A stretch of 56,375 bases of DNA from Candidatus Hydrogenedentota bacterium (GCA_903893795.1 CAITNO010000159.1:1-56375); one strand, 5' to 3'; counted from the first letter of the stretch, positions 36,079-45,326 are shown. Notes: a model not told the origin generated them from the letters alone. Numbers and translations are program-made.

Positions 36079-36579
36079 TTACTTAACCTCGAAGAAGCGC
36101 TCTTTCTTCGCTCTGCAAACGGGGCACTCGTCGGGGGCTTCGCCAACAACAGTGTTGCCGCACACGTCGCAGACATAAATGGCGGCGGCGGGCAGATCGG
36201 CACCGGCCTTCACGGCCTCCAACGCGCCCTCATAGAGGTCATGGTGCACCTTCTCCACCGCCATCGCGCCGGCGCATACGGTTTCCGCGGCTTTATTGCC
36301 CTCGGCCTGGGCCTCGGCCACGAATTTGGGATACATCGTTTCAAACTCGAAAGCTTCTCCCGCAATGGCGGCTTCAAGATTCTCCGCGGTGCTCTTCACG
36401 CCGCCGAGCACGCGAAAATGCGAGAGGGCATGGACCGTCTCGGCTTCCGCCGCGGCGCGGAAGAGTTTCGCCACCTGGGGCAGCCCCTCCTTGTCGGCCT
36501 TCTTGGAAAAGGCCAAATACTTGCGGTTGGCCTGGCTCTCGCCAGCGAAGGCTTCTTTGAGATTGTCTGTCGTTGACAT
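36079..36579 (-). CDS. rbr: Rubrerythrin
   Basis: A 166-residue short rubrerythrin, a peroxide-reducing diiron protein of anaerobes and microaerophiles. The ferritin-like part has GESQANRKY (Glu14), EAETVHALSHF (Glu47, His50), GEAFEFETMYPKF and AVEKVHHDL (Glu109, His112). The C-terminal rubredoxin domain has CDVCG (Cys137, Cys140) and CPVC (Cys152, Cys155), all four iron ligands. GGAG lies eight bases before the ATG. It is the only cytoplasmic stress protein in a stretch of exported hydrolases, and may protect the exported-enzyme biosynthesis from oxidants (inference). Complete and ordinary. Confidence 0.95.
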   Translation of the reverse strand: MSTTDNLKEAFAGESQANRKYLAFSKKADKEGLPQVAKLFRAAAEAETVHALSHFRVLGGVKSTAENLEAAIAGEAFEFETMYPKFVAEAQAEGNKAAETVCAGAMAVEKVHHDLYEGALEAVKAGADLPAAAIYVCDVCGNTVVGEAPDECPVCRAKKERFFEVK

Positions 36580-36655
36580 GGTGTTTCTCCTGTGTTGTTG
36601 GCTGTTTTGTCAAAGCCGCCCTTTAGGGTGGCAGATTGTGACTATTGAAGCAGCG

Positions 36656-39007
36656 TTAACGGCCCTTGGGTTTGTCTCCCATCACAAAATGAAGCTCGCC
36701 GCCGTTGGCGATGTCGGCATGATCAAACCAGGTCTTGTTGAGCGCCGTGCCATTAAGGCTCAACTGCTGCACATAGACATTGGTGGGCGAATTGTTCTCC
36801 GCGATGACAGTAAGCACCTTGCCCTCCCCCAACTGCACTGTCGCCTTGTCAAACAGGGGTGATCCGATCTGGTACTTGGTCGTGCCGGCCACGGGGTAGA
36901 AACCCAAGGCACTGAACACGTACCAGGCAGAAAGGGTGCCGCCGTCATCGTTGCCGCCGAGTCCGTAATAGGTGTCGGCGTATTGCGTATCCAGAATACG
37001 GCGGACCCACTTCTGGGTCAGGTCGGGACGACCGGCGGAATTGAACAGGTAGGCGGAGAAAATGTCGGGTTCGTTGCCGTGCCAGTAGTAGGGACCGGGA
37101 TTCAATCCCCCCACGGTAGTGTTCATGTGTTCAAAGAAGGTCGTGAGGGCCGTGACGAAGGGTTCGGGCCCGCCGAAGAGGGCTATCAGACCGTCGGGAT
37201 CAAAAGGAACCGTCCAGCGCCACTGCTCGGCGCTGCCCTCGCAATAGGCTTTTGTGTGTTTATAGTTCGTGTCGATGTAGGTCAGCAACAGGGGTTTGAA
37301 ATCCTTGAAGAATACCCCGTTGGATTCGCGCCCCTGGAAATATTTTGTGGCGGGATTCCATATATTTCGATAGAATTGGGCGTGCCTGGCGAAAAGGTCG
37401 GCGTCCTCTTTATAACCCAGTGCATCGGCAAGCCGGCTGATTCCATAGTCTTCCCAGCAGGTCTCCAGGGTCTTGGCAACCGACTTGTCCACCTTGTCGT
37501 CCGGCTGGTAGCCCAAGGAGTTGTAGGTTCCAACATCATCACGTCCGCCGAAACGCGAGCCCTCGGGCACGCCTTTCAGCGCCACCTGGCGCATGGCGCG
37601 GTACGCGGTTTGCACATCGAAATCGCGTACGCCTTTCTGGTAGGCCTCTGACACGGCGAGGTCGGCTGGCGTGCCAAACATGCAGTTCGTATAACCGCAA
37701 CCGGAAGGCCAGCGCGGCAGGCAACCACCCGCCTTGACCATCTCCACCAGGGAGCACATCATATCGCGCTGCTCACTGCGGGCAATGAGGTTGTAGAGCG
37801 GGTGAACGGTGCGCACCGTATCCCAGAGAGACATGTCGGTGTAATACTGAAAGCCGTCGGCCTTGCGGATGGCGCGGTCGAAGCCTATATATTCGCCATT
37901 GACATCGTTGAAAATCGTCGGCATCTGGAAGGTGCGGTACAGGGCCGTATAGAAAATGTGCTGCTGTGCAGACTTGCCCCCCTCCACGAAGCCACGGGAC
38001 AGCTTCTTTTCCCACTCGGCACCGGCATCAGCGACGGCGGCATCGAAGCCCTTCGTGGCCGCCTCCGTATCAAGGTTGAGCCGTGCGTTGGCGATGCTCA
38101 CATAGGAGAGCGCCAACTGCATTTCCACGACCGTCTCTTGAGGCTGCTTTCCAAAGGCCACGTCAACGCCAATATCCATGCCTGCCACGTTGGCGTTGTT
38201 GGGCGTCAGGCTGCCGTTGCTCCAAGTTCCGAACTTAGCGAAGGGCTGGCTGAAACGGGCGACAAAGAAGACGTCCAGGCCGTCATAACGGCCGGAGAAG
38301 GAGCCATAAAGGCGGACCGTCCCCTCCACTTCGTGCTTTTCGGGGCGCACCACAGCCATGGCGTTTTCGGTGCGCTTGTTGCCGATGGAACTGGTGATGT
38401 CTATGAGGATATGGGGTGTTTCGTCCTTGCGGAAACTGTATCGGTGCAAACCGGTGCGCGGCGTTACGGTCAGTTCAGCGAGCACGTCGTCCTTGGGCAG
38501 GTGAACGGAATAGTAGCCGGGATAGGCCTGCTCGTCAGCGTGAGAGAAGCGCGCGAAACGGGTTTTTCGCACAATCATTTGCTCCACCCGTGATTCCACG
38601 GTGGGGAAGACGCGGAAGACGCCTCCCTCCATGGAATCGGCGCCCACCAGACGGGTGTGGCTGAATCCTAGGATCTTGTTGTCCCCATAGTAATATCCGG
38701 AGCGGTTCATGGCCTGCCAACCGGTGATGATGGAGGAGGTGTCGGGCCCAAGGCGCACCATGCTGAAGGGGGTGGTGGCGGCAGGCGGGTTGTATGCCTG
38801 CATAAAGGGCACACCGCCCGTGCCAATGAAGGGATTGACCATGGAGATGAGCGAACCCTTGGATGCAAGGGCTTCCCGGACGATGCGTGTGCGCGGTTCC
38901 GGGGTGACAACCGTATGGTAGAAGCCAAGCACAAAGAGCACTGTGAGGACGGGAAGCAGGAGCAGTACACCCAGACCCAGCGCGGCCCATTTCAAGAAGC
39001 GTTTCAT
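36656..39007 (-). CDS. GH92 alpha-mannosidase, membrane-anchored
   Basis: A 783-residue member of glycoside hydrolase family 92, calcium-dependent exo-alpha-mannosidases that invert configuration. The opening VNPFIGTGG, RLGPDTSS and GFSHTRL are family marks. The catalytic acid is Glu646 in HGNEPD. The base region is GNDDGGTLSAW (Asp687-Asp688), where most members have GNDDCGQ. The first 30 residues form a long hydrophobic helix after KRFLKW with no clear cleavage site, so the protein is probably tethered to the inner membrane facing the periplasm. It lies 113 bp after the TMTC-like glycosyltransferase gene, on the same strand, and might trim mannose from glycans made or imported nearby (inference). 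Confidence 0.9.
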   Translation of the reverse strand: MKRFLKWAALGLGVLLLLPVLTVLFVLGFYHTVVTPEPRTRIVREALASKGSLISMVNPFIGTGGVPFMQAYNPPAATTPFSMVRLGPDTSSIITGWQAMNRSGYYYGDNKILGFSHTRLVGADSMEGGVFRVFPTVESRVEQMIVRKTRFARFSHADEQAYPGYYSVHLPKDDVLAELTVTPRTGLHRYSFRKDETPHILIDITSSIGNKRTENAMAVVRPEKHEVEGTVRLYGSFSGRYDGLDVFFVARFSQPFAKFGTWSNGSLTPNNANVAGMDIGVDVAFGKQPQETVVEMQLALSYVSIANARLNLDTEAATKGFDAAVADAGAEWEKKLSRGFVEGGKSAQQHIFYTALYRTFQMPTIFNDVNGEYIGFDRAIRKADGFQYYTDMSLWDTVRTVHPLYNLIARSEQRDMMCSLVEMVKAGGCLPRWPSGCGYTNCMFGTPADLAVSEAYQKGVRDFDVQTAYRAMRQVALKGVPEGSRFGGRDDVGTYNSLGYQPDDKVDKSVAKTLETCWEDYGISRLADALGYKEDADLFARHAQFYRNIWNPATKYFQGRESNGVFFKDFKPLLLTYIDTNYKHTKAYCEGSAEQWRWTVPFDPDGLIALFGGPEPFVTALTTFFEHMNTTVGGLNPGPYYWHGNEPDIFSAYLFNSAGRPDLTQKWVRRILDTQYADTYYGLGGNDDGGTLSAWYVFSALGFYPVAGTTKYQIGSPLFDKATVQLGEGKVLTVIAENNSPTNVYVQQLSLNGTALNKTWFDHADIANGGELHFVMGDKPKGR

Positions 39008-39120
39008 GGATAAACCGACCCGTGTTCAGACAAAGATGTTACCATTGTAATCGTCTGCGAGGCGGGGCGCAATGCCGATAGGACCCTCTCAGGCAGGAGC
39101 AATGGAAGAGCTTCAAATAA

Positions 39121-41583
39121 TCATGGTCTGAGTTGCGCCGACGCTTCCACATAGGCTGTATTGGCACCATAGAGGCGCAGGCGCTGCTGGAAGGCGGAGG
39201 TCAATTCCTGCCTGTGCGTCTCAGGCGTGGCGGCGGCAGCGTGAAGCAGTTCCAAGGCCTTCTGCTCTGCTTCAACAGCCTTGTCATACTGGCCGTCGCG
39301 GGCATAGGCTGCGGCGAGAATATCCAGGGTCTTTGCATGTGGCTCATCGGAAGCCAGTCCCACCATGGCGACCACCCGCTGTGCGCATTCGACCGCCTTC
39401 TTTCCATCGTGGCACCCATCGTCCGAACCGGTTGCGCAGGCCCAGGCAAAACCGTTGAGCGCGGCAATCGTATCTGGCTTAAGGGTCAAGACCCGCTGAA
39501 AGTGCTCTTTGGCTTCCTTGCAGGCCCCCTGTGCCTGGCGGACCATGCCCATGTTGACCAATGCGGTAATATGATCCGGCTCTAGTTTGAGTGCCTTCGA
39601 GAGCGCCGATGCCGCTTCGTCGTATCGCTTAAGCGAAAGCAGAGCCGCACCCAGATTGCTCCATGCGGGGACATTGCCCGGGTCCTGTTCCACCACATTC
39701 CTGAAGAGCGGCTCCGCCTCGTCATAATGCGCCTCTGCCTGCAAGATCGAACCGAGATTGAATTGGGTGTCTGTTTTGCCGGGCGCGAGTTCGAGGGCCT
39801 GCCGTGCGTATGATTCGCCTTCGGGAAATTTACCCTCCGCCTGCAGGACGGCGCTTAGATTGGTGAGGGCTAGCAGGTGAAGGGGCGAAAACTGCAACGC
39901 CTTCCGGAGCTTCGCATCAGCCTCGGCGTACTTGCCCTGCGACTTTAGAATGGCGCCAAGGTTGGCAAGGGCGTCCGCATCCTTTGGGTTCAGCTTCAAA
40001 GCCCGGTCAAGGAGGTTTTGGGCATCACCAGGTCGCCCCTGGGCCTGAACGGCCAGCGCCAGATTATTGAGCACGTCCCCATCCTGGGGTTTCAGTTCAA
40101 GGGCTTTTCGGAAATGGGCTTCGGCCTCTCCGAAACGGCTCTGGTTTTGCAGGGCACGACCGAGAGTCACTTGGGCGGAAAAGTTGTCCGAAGTAACTTC
40201 CAGTGCATGCTGAAAGAGAGTGACACTGTCCTTCCAATAGCCGGTCTGAACAAAGGAAAGGGCCGCGCAGGCCAGTACAGCCAACGCGCCCAGCATGCCG
40301 CCGACCGCATTCGAGAGTCCTGAGACAGGCCGCTGTTTGTCCTTTGTGGGACGGGCGGAGACCAGGGCGAGCAGGTCGCGTCCCGTCCAAACGACCATGA
40401 TAGTCAAGCCGATGAGCGCGCAGTAGGTGTAGCGGTCGGCCCGGGCGTAGGAGAAGGTGTGGCGCTGCATCACCTGCATTACCGGCGCCATCAGCCCCAA
40501 ATACCAGAGCCAACCGACGATTAGATAGGGGCGTTTCTTGAATAGGGCCATCGCAAGAGCGGTAATTAGCAGCAGCAGCGCCGCGGCACCGGCCATCTGT
40601 GTTGCAGGAAAGGAGGCGACGGGCCATGGATAGATGGGCGAAAGACTTGTGGGAAGCATGGACTTACAGACGAAGAAAGCATAAGACACGACAGCATTGG
40701 CCAAACGCATACTGAGGGATCGGTCGTCAAACACGACCGGGGCATGTGCGGCCCCTTGAAGGAAGAATGTTGCTGCGCCGTCTGCGGCGGCCAGTAGAAA
40801 TAGGGGCACTTTCTCCAAGACAAGCCACGTGCCGGTCCGAAAAATGCTGGGGAGGGGCGCCCCGAAGCTAATTCGGTTGAGGGGCCAATAGTCGAGTAGC
40901 AGCAGCAGGCAGGGCAGCGTGATGACCATCGGCTTGGACAACAACGCCAAAGCGAACAACAGGGCCACCATAAGATAGCGGCGGAATTGTGGCCTGGCCG
41001 CATAGCGGTTGTAGGCGAGCAGGGTGAGGCACCAGAAAAGGGTGCTGAGGACATCCTTTCGCTCTGAAGCCCAGACCACCGATTCGACGTGCAGGGGATG
41101 GAGGGCGAACAAGGCCGCCACCAGGGCACTGGCGCCCCTTGCGCCGGTTAGGCGGAAGATCACCCAGAAAAGGAGCACCGCATTGGCCGCATGAATGAGG
41201 AGGCTGGTGAGATGGTGCCCTCCCCCCCACATTCCAAAGAGTTGGCAATCAAGCGCTTGGGAGAGCCAGGAGAGCGGCATAAAATAGCTCTCGACGTGGT
41301 TGGTGAAGGCCCAGGTGAGGGTTGCCCAGGAAAGCCCGGACTGCACCTGCGCGTTGTCCAACACAAAACGGTCATCATCGTAATTGATAAACCCGTGGCC
41401 AACCACCCTGCCGAAGACCAGCGCACAGAGCAGCACGAGGCCGATGCAAACCAGAACTGTAGGGTGTCTGAAGCGAAGCGAAGGAAACCGTTTCCCAGTT
41501 TGGATACCAGATGAAGATGGTGCGCTCCGCTTCGCTTTGGGCACCCTAGGATCCGGGACTCCATGATCCGCATTTCGCCTCAT
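39121..41583 (-). CDS. TMTC-like membrane O-glycosyltransferase with C-terminal TPR repeats
   Basis: An 820-residue protein. The ATG at 41583 overlaps the preceding stop by four bases (ATGA). After an N-terminal tail, about 10 membrane helices run to about residue 450, followed by around nine tetratricopeptide repeats (APGKTDTQFNLGSIL, DNFSAQVTLGRAL and similar). The first loop has NYDDDRFVLDN (Asp69-71), the acidic loop motif of the GT-C/PMT-like family that includes eukaryotic TMTC O-mannosyltransferases. Later, ALHPLHVESVVWASERKDVL is a hallmark of bacterial members. It would transfer a sugar from a lipid-phosphate donor onto protein outside the cytoplasm (inference). Residues 12-42 are encoded by a palindromic repeat. 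It pairs with the methyltransferase-GT2 fusion just upstream. Confidence 0.85.
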   Translation of the reverse strand: MRRNADHGVPDPRVPKAKRSAPSSSGIQTGKRFPSLRFRHPTVLVCIGLVLLCALVFGRVVGHGFINYDDDRFVLDNAQVQSGLSWATLTWAFTNHVESYFMPLSWLSQALDCQLFGMWGGGHHLTSLLIHAANAVLLFWVIFRLTGARGASALVAALFALHPLHVESVVWASERKDVLSTLFWCLTLLAYNRYAARPQFRRYLMVALLFALALLSKPMVITLPCLLLLLDYWPLNRISFGAPLPSIFRTGTWLVLEKVPLFLLAAADGAATFFLQGAAHAPVVFDDRSLSMRLANAVVSYAFFVCKSMLPTSLSPIYPWPVASFPATQMAGAAALLLLITALAMALFKKRPYLIVGWLWYLGLMAPVMQVMQRHTFSYARADRYTYCALIGLTIMVVWTGRDLLALVSARPTKDKQRPVSGLSNAVGGMLGALAVLACAALSFVQTGYWKDSVTLFQHALEVTSDNFSAQVTLGRALQNQSRFGEAEAHFRKALELKPQDGDVLNNLALAVQAQGRPGDAQNLLDRALKLNPKDADALANLGAILKSQGKYAEADAKLRKALQFSPLHLLALTNLSAVLQAEGKFPEGESYARQALELAPGKTDTQFNLGSILQAEAHYDEAEPLFRNVVEQDPGNVPAWSNLGAALLSLKRYDEAASALSKALKLEPDHITALVNMGMVRQAQGACKEAKEHFQRVLTLKPDTIAALNGFAWACATGSDDGCHDGKKAVECAQRVVAMVGLASDEPHAKTLDILAAAYARDGQYDKAVEAEQKALELLHAAAATPETHRQELTSAFQQRLRLYGANTAYVEASAQLRP
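41460..41548. repeat. Palindromic repeat embedded in the start of the TMTC-like gene (copy D)
   Basis: Two 20-nt arms, TAGGGTG-tctg-AAGCGAAGC (41460-41479) and GCTTCGCTT-tggg-CACCCTA (41529-41548), are inverted repeats with a 49-nt loop. The GCACCCTA end is shared with copies A, B and C. The element lies wholly inside the coding sequence, residues 12-42, in frame. Confidence 0.7.
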
Positions 41584-43007
41584 AGCAGCTTGACCTTGCG
41601 CAGGGCCACACCGCACATGCGGAGCATGATCAGGGCATTGCCGAGTCGGCGGGTCATCTTGGTTTCCCCGGCCGTGCGCGGATGATAGTGCACGGGCAAC
41701 TCTACAATGTGCAGGTTATGGCGGGCCGCCCCGAAAATCCAATCGTAATCGCCCCAACGGTCCACGTCGCCGAAGTGGGCGCGGGACTCGATGATCTTGG
41801 GGTAGTCTCTGCGCCAAATGGCTTTCGTTCCGCACAGCGTGTCTTTCATGCGCTGTGAAAGCAGGAAGGTGAAAAGCATGGCGAAGAGTTTGTTGCCGAT
41901 GATATTGGCGAAATTCATGGCGCCTGATTCTGTCGGGTAGACCAGACGGGAACCATTGACCATCTCCCCCCTGCCGGAAGTGAGCACCTCCACGAAGGAG
42001 GGCAGGTCTTCTGGCATGACGGTCATGTCGGCGTCAAGAATAAGGAGAACGTCGTTTCTGGCCTCGGCAAACCCGGCGCGGCAGGCTGCACCTTTGCCCT
42101 GACCGGGTCCCTGGATGAGTCGCACTTTGCGCTCGGGATGCTGGGCCATGGCCTCGCGGATGCGTTGGGCGGTGCCGTCAGACGAGCAGTCATCGACGAA
42201 GAGAATCTCGGTCTCGCGGCCCATGTCCGGGATGCGCTCCATTAAGCCCGCGATATTGTTTTCTTCGTCCTTGCAAGGAACGCAGACGCTGACGGACACT
42301 TGGTCTGCATTTATGGGCAGCGCTTGCTGACGCAGCACGGTGTAGTAGAGTCCGCAAAGATACTTTACGCCGGGCAGAAGCGGGGCATAGCGGTTGACAA
42401 GGTCACTGACTGCTGTCGGCCCCAGGGGCAACAGGACGTCATAGCCGTCCCGCACCTTGGTGAACCCGGCAAGGTCGGCGAAATTGCCGAGATCAAACTT
42501 GGTCAGCCAGTTCTGCTGTGGAAATTGCGGCCACAACCCCATGAGTCCGCCGAGTTTTATGGCCGGACCGAGGACATAGTTGTGCACCAGCACCATCACC
42601 CGTGTCTGGGGAGTGCACAGGCTGCGGATACTCTTGAAAAGGGCAAGAATATCCGGCACCTCGGTTACGACATTTACAAGCAGGATGGTGTCAAAGGTGC
42701 GGTTGAGCGTGTGGAGATCGAGGGCGGACATGCACCTGAACTCCAAGTTTGGGTTGGATTCAGCGGGATGGAGCGCCCGGGCCTGATTCACCATTTCCTG
42801 GGAACAGTCAATTCCGAGTCCATAGCGCGGCCGCAGGGCGGACAGGTTTTGGCCCAGGCCACAGCCAATTTCCAACACATCGCCCGGTTCGGGAAAGACA
42901 TTGCGCATCATGCCGGATTTTCGCGAATAGTAGTAGGGGTGCCGTTCCAGACTGCGCCGGTACTCCGGGGCCAACCGGTCATAGGCACGGGACACCTGCG
43001 CCTCCAC
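41580..43007 (-). CDS. Fused SAM methyltransferase and GT2 dolichol-P-sugar synthase-like transferase
   Basis: A 475-residue two-domain protein. Residues about 1-220 form a class I SAM methyltransferase (VLEIGCGLGQNLSA, YGLGIDCSQEM). Residues about 235-475 form a GT2 domain of the DPM/DPG-synthase type (VSVCVPCKDEENNI, EILFVDDCSSDGT, LILDADMTVMP with the DAD metal motif, MKDTLCGTKAIWRRD). Such enzymes place a sugar on polyprenyl phosphate at the inner membrane. There is no membrane helix. The start is uncertain: GTG at 43007 has AAAGGAG 12 bases upstream, and the frame is open to 43079. Coupling by ATGA to the TMTC-like gene strongly suggests it supplies that enzyme lipid-linked donor (inference); the methyltransferase may act on the sugar or lipid. 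Confidence 0.88.
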   Translation of the reverse strand: MEAQVSRAYDRLAPEYRRSLERHPYYYSRKSGMMRNVFPEPGDVLEIGCGLGQNLSALRPRYGLGIDCSQEMVNQARALHPAESNPNLEFRCMSALDLHTLNRTFDTILLVNVVTEVPDILALFKSIRSLCTPQTRVMVLVHNYVLGPAIKLGGLMGLWPQFPQQNWLTKFDLGNFADLAGFTKVRDGYDVLLPLGPTAVSDLVNRYAPLLPGVKYLCGLYYTVLRQQALPINADQVSVSVCVPCKDEENNIAGLMERIPDMGRETEILFVDDCSSDGTAQRIREAMAQHPERKVRLIQGPGQGKGAACRAGFAEARNDVLLILDADMTVMPEDLPSFVEVLTSGRGEMVNGSRLVYPTESGAMNFANIIGNKLFAMLFTFLLSQRMKDTLCGTKAIWRRDYPKIIESRAHFGDVDRWGDYDWIFGAARHNLHIVELPVHYHPRTAGETKMTRRLGNALIMLRMCGVALRKVKLL

Positions 43008-43102
43008 AGACGCCAGGTACTCCTTTCGTTTGTCCGTTGTGTTAGCCAGCGCCTTCGCCTTTTCCGAGATTGCCTGGATTCAAGTCACGCTGCGTTGAAA
43101 GA

Positions 43103-44467
43103 CTATTTTACCGGATAGGTGTTGGGAACGATACTCACGCCCGTGGTGAAGACCAGGGGCAGGGGAAAGTCGCCATTGGGGAACTCCATTTCCAGGAAGA
43201 ATGCCGTCCAGCCCTGTTCACCGGGTTTCACGTCGGCCACGTAGACCCCGTCATCACTCAGGGGCACGGGACTGTTTTCATATTTGCGGCCCAGGGTTTC
43301 GAGGCGGAAGTCCCGCGCATTGGGATTGACCGCCTTCCACAACTGCACCTTGGTCGGCTTTGTCTCACAACGCACATTCAAGACGCCGTCGGCTGTTCTG
43401 CCCCAGGTGAACTTGGGCCGGGGCACATCTGCCAGCAGGGAATGATAGAAACTGGCCAGGCGGAAATAGGCATCGGCGTTCAGCCCGTGGTCGGTGTTGG
43501 GGAAGTAACAGAGGTACTTTTCCTCCTTGAGTCCTTCGAAGTAAAATCTCCAGGAATCGGCCGGAAAAAACTGGTCTCCGGCTGAGTTGAGGATGTACTT
43601 GGGCATGGTCAGCCGGTCACGGTAGGTGTAGGGATCGACTACGCTCAGCAGATTCAACATTTGGGGTGTGTGGAGGCGGTCCACAATCTTCTCGTCCACA
43701 TAGTCCTTGACCGCCGGTGCCCAGAACCCGTAACTGGCGTGGTGATTGTCCAGCGAGGGGACAAAATTCAGCACGTCAATAACCGCAGGACCAATACCGA
43801 TGACCCGCTTGTCCACGGCACCCACGGTCCACGTGGTCCATCCGCGCTTCGAACCGCCCGCCACGAAGAAGCCGTCTGTCTTAGGGTACTCTTTTTGCAC
43901 CAGGTCCATGGCGCGCACGACGGCCTTGGTCATGGGAAGGCGGGCAAGCCAGAGGGGATCGCCGCTCGTCAGGTACTTGTCCCAGCCAAAAGTAATCATG
44001 GCGTCTTCGCTGCGCCCCGACTCCTTGTATTGAGAGTCTGTCTCATCGGGGAATTTGAGCGGCTGATTGGGGATTTGCTTGATTTGCGCGACAATTGACT
44101 TGGTGACGCTCGCGATTTTTTCCATGGGGCCGTTGTCCGAGTCCGGCTTCTCGTCAACGGGGTTGCCCCCGCCACCGATGAACATCATGGCTTTGGTGAA
44201 TTGCAGGTCCTTGGGGACCGTGACCAGCACCGTGTGCTCCCAAAGCGGACGGTCCACCTTGGTCGCGTCCAACCAGGTCTGCGACACCATGTGATAGACG
44301 TAGGTGGTTGTGTCGGCCTTCTCGGCCTGATTCACGAGCTTGTACTGAAATGCGGTGTCTGGGGCGGCCACGTAGTCATCGAGCGGCGTGGCCGTGGCGG
44401 TGAAGGAACAGGCCAACAGGACAATGAGCGCGGTAAACAGCGGGACAATAACAGCAAGTTTTCGCAC
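43103..44467 (-). CDS. Exported PhoPQ-activated pathogenicity-related (PqaA-type) protein
   Basis: About 454 residues from a GTG at 44467, with AGGA nine bases upstream and a signal peptide (LAVIVPLFTALIVLLACSFTATA). An ATG at 44524 would overlap the rRNA methyltransferase gene and lacks a ribosome site. The fold is alpha/beta hydrolase of the PhoPQ_related family: MMFIGGGGNP, FFVAGGSKRGW with a likely nucleophile Ser, PKYILNSAGDQFFPADSW with the acid, and YFPNTDHGL with the histidine. Family members were first seen as PhoP/PhoQ-regulated in Salmonella; their substrate is not known. It follows the RlmB-like gene by 43 bp on the same strand. Function is probably periplasmic esterase or peptidase activity (inference). 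Confidence 0.85.
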   Translation of the reverse strand: MRKLAVIVPLFTALIVLLACSFTATATPLDDYVAAPDTAFQYKLVNQAEKADTTTYVYHMVSQTWLDATKVDRPLWEHTVLVTVPKDLQFTKAMMFIGGGGNPVDEKPDSDNGPMEKIASVTKSIVAQIKQIPNQPLKFPDETDSQYKESGRSEDAMITFGWDKYLTSGDPLWLARLPMTKAVVRAMDLVQKEYPKTDGFFVAGGSKRGWTTWTVGAVDKRVIGIGPAVIDVLNFVPSLDNHHASYGFWAPAVKDYVDEKIVDRLHTPQMLNLLSVVDPYTYRDRLTMPKYILNSAGDQFFPADSWRFYFEGLKEEKYLCYFPNTDHGLNADAYFRLASFYHSLLADVPRPKFTWGRTADGVLNVRCETKPTKVQLWKAVNPNARDFRLETLGRKYENSPVPLSDDGVYVADVKPGEQGWTAFFLEMEFPNGDFPLPLVFTTGVSIVPNTYPVK

Positions 44468-44510
44468 GGAATGTTTTCCTATTACGTTGAGTGGACAAAA
44501 AAAGAACCGT

Positions 44511-45326
44511 CTAGCGGACTTCATCTGAAAGGCTGTGCTTTTGCCGCCACGCCTCATAGAGTAGCACAGCGGCGGCGGCGGCGACATTCAAGGATGCAAT
44601 AGCCCCGGTCATGGGGATGCAGACCCGGCCGTCGCACTTGGCGAGAAGGTCGGGATGGACACCGCGGCCTTCATTGCCCAGCACGAGCGCGGTCGGGTCG
44701 GTGAAATTGCACCCGGTGCAGGGGGAACTCCCCTTTTCATCGGCGGCAATGATCTGCGCGCCTGCCTCACGCAAAGCATCGAGGACGGACAGAAGGTCTT
44801 CCGCCTCGGCAATGGGAATGCGGTTGACGGCTCCTGCAGAGGCACGGGCCACCATGCTGTTCACCCCTGCCTGGGCCGTGGTTCCCACGAAGATGCCCCT
44901 CGCGCCCATGGCCTCTGCGGAACGGACGATCGCACCGAAATTGAAGGTGTCCTGAATCGCATCAAGCACGAGCCACAGCGCGGGCGTTCCGTCGTCCCTT
45001 TCCGCATCTTCGCCGCCACGAAGGGTGTCTTCCAGGGAGGCATAAGGAAAAGGACCCATTCGGGCCAGCAGGCCTTGGTGGTCATCGACATGGCCCAGCT
45101 CGCGCAGGCGCTCGGAGGAAGCCACGGCGACCTCGGCCCCCTGGGCTTGGGCCAATGCACTCGCGTGCTGAAGAACCTCCTCGGGGAGGCTATCGGCCAG
45201 GTACAATTCCATGACGGACCATCGGCCCGCCTCAATCACTTCCAACACGGGATGACGGCCCCAAAGCCAACTGCGCTGGTGTCCCGCCAGAAACCGGCTC
45301 TGATTCTTTCGTTTTGATTTTGACAT
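44511..45326 (-). CDS. rlmB: TrmH/RlmB-family rRNA 2-prime-O-ribose methyltransferase
   Basis: A 271-residue SPOUT methyltransferase. The N-terminal substrate domain begins LWGRHPVLEVIEAG. The three SPOUT motifs are NFGAIVRSAEAMG, LVLGNEGRGVHPDL and IPMTGAIASLNVAAAAAVLLYE, which form the SAM-binding knot. RlmB methylates Gm2251 of 23S rRNA in E. coli; TrmH or TsnR-like targets cannot be excluded from sequence, so the symbol is the most likely assignment only. The basic N-terminus SKSKRKNQSR fits RNA binding. It starts 21 bp after the COG2509 oxidoreductase gene and ends 43 bp before the PhoPQ-related gene, in one apparent transcript. Confidence 0.88.
   Translation of the reverse strand: MSKSKRKNQSRFLAGHQRSWLWGRHPVLEVIEAGRWSVMELYLADSLPEEVLQHASALAQAQGAEVAVASSERLRELGHVDDHQGLLARMGPFPYASLEDTLRGGEDAERDDGTPALWLVLDAIQDTFNFGAIVRSAEAMGARGIFVGTTAQAGVNSMVARASAGAVNRIPIAEAEDLLSVLDALREAGAQIIAADEKGSSPCTGCNFTDPTALVLGNEGRGVHPDLLAKCDGRVCIPMTGAIASLNVAAAAAVLLYEAWRQKHSLSDEVR

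Noticed and set aside
36615..36632. Hairpin GCCGCCCT/AGGGTGGC between the GH92 and rubrerythrin genes, as terminator
   Set aside because: On the coding strand it has an A-C mismatch and no T run, so termination is not supported.
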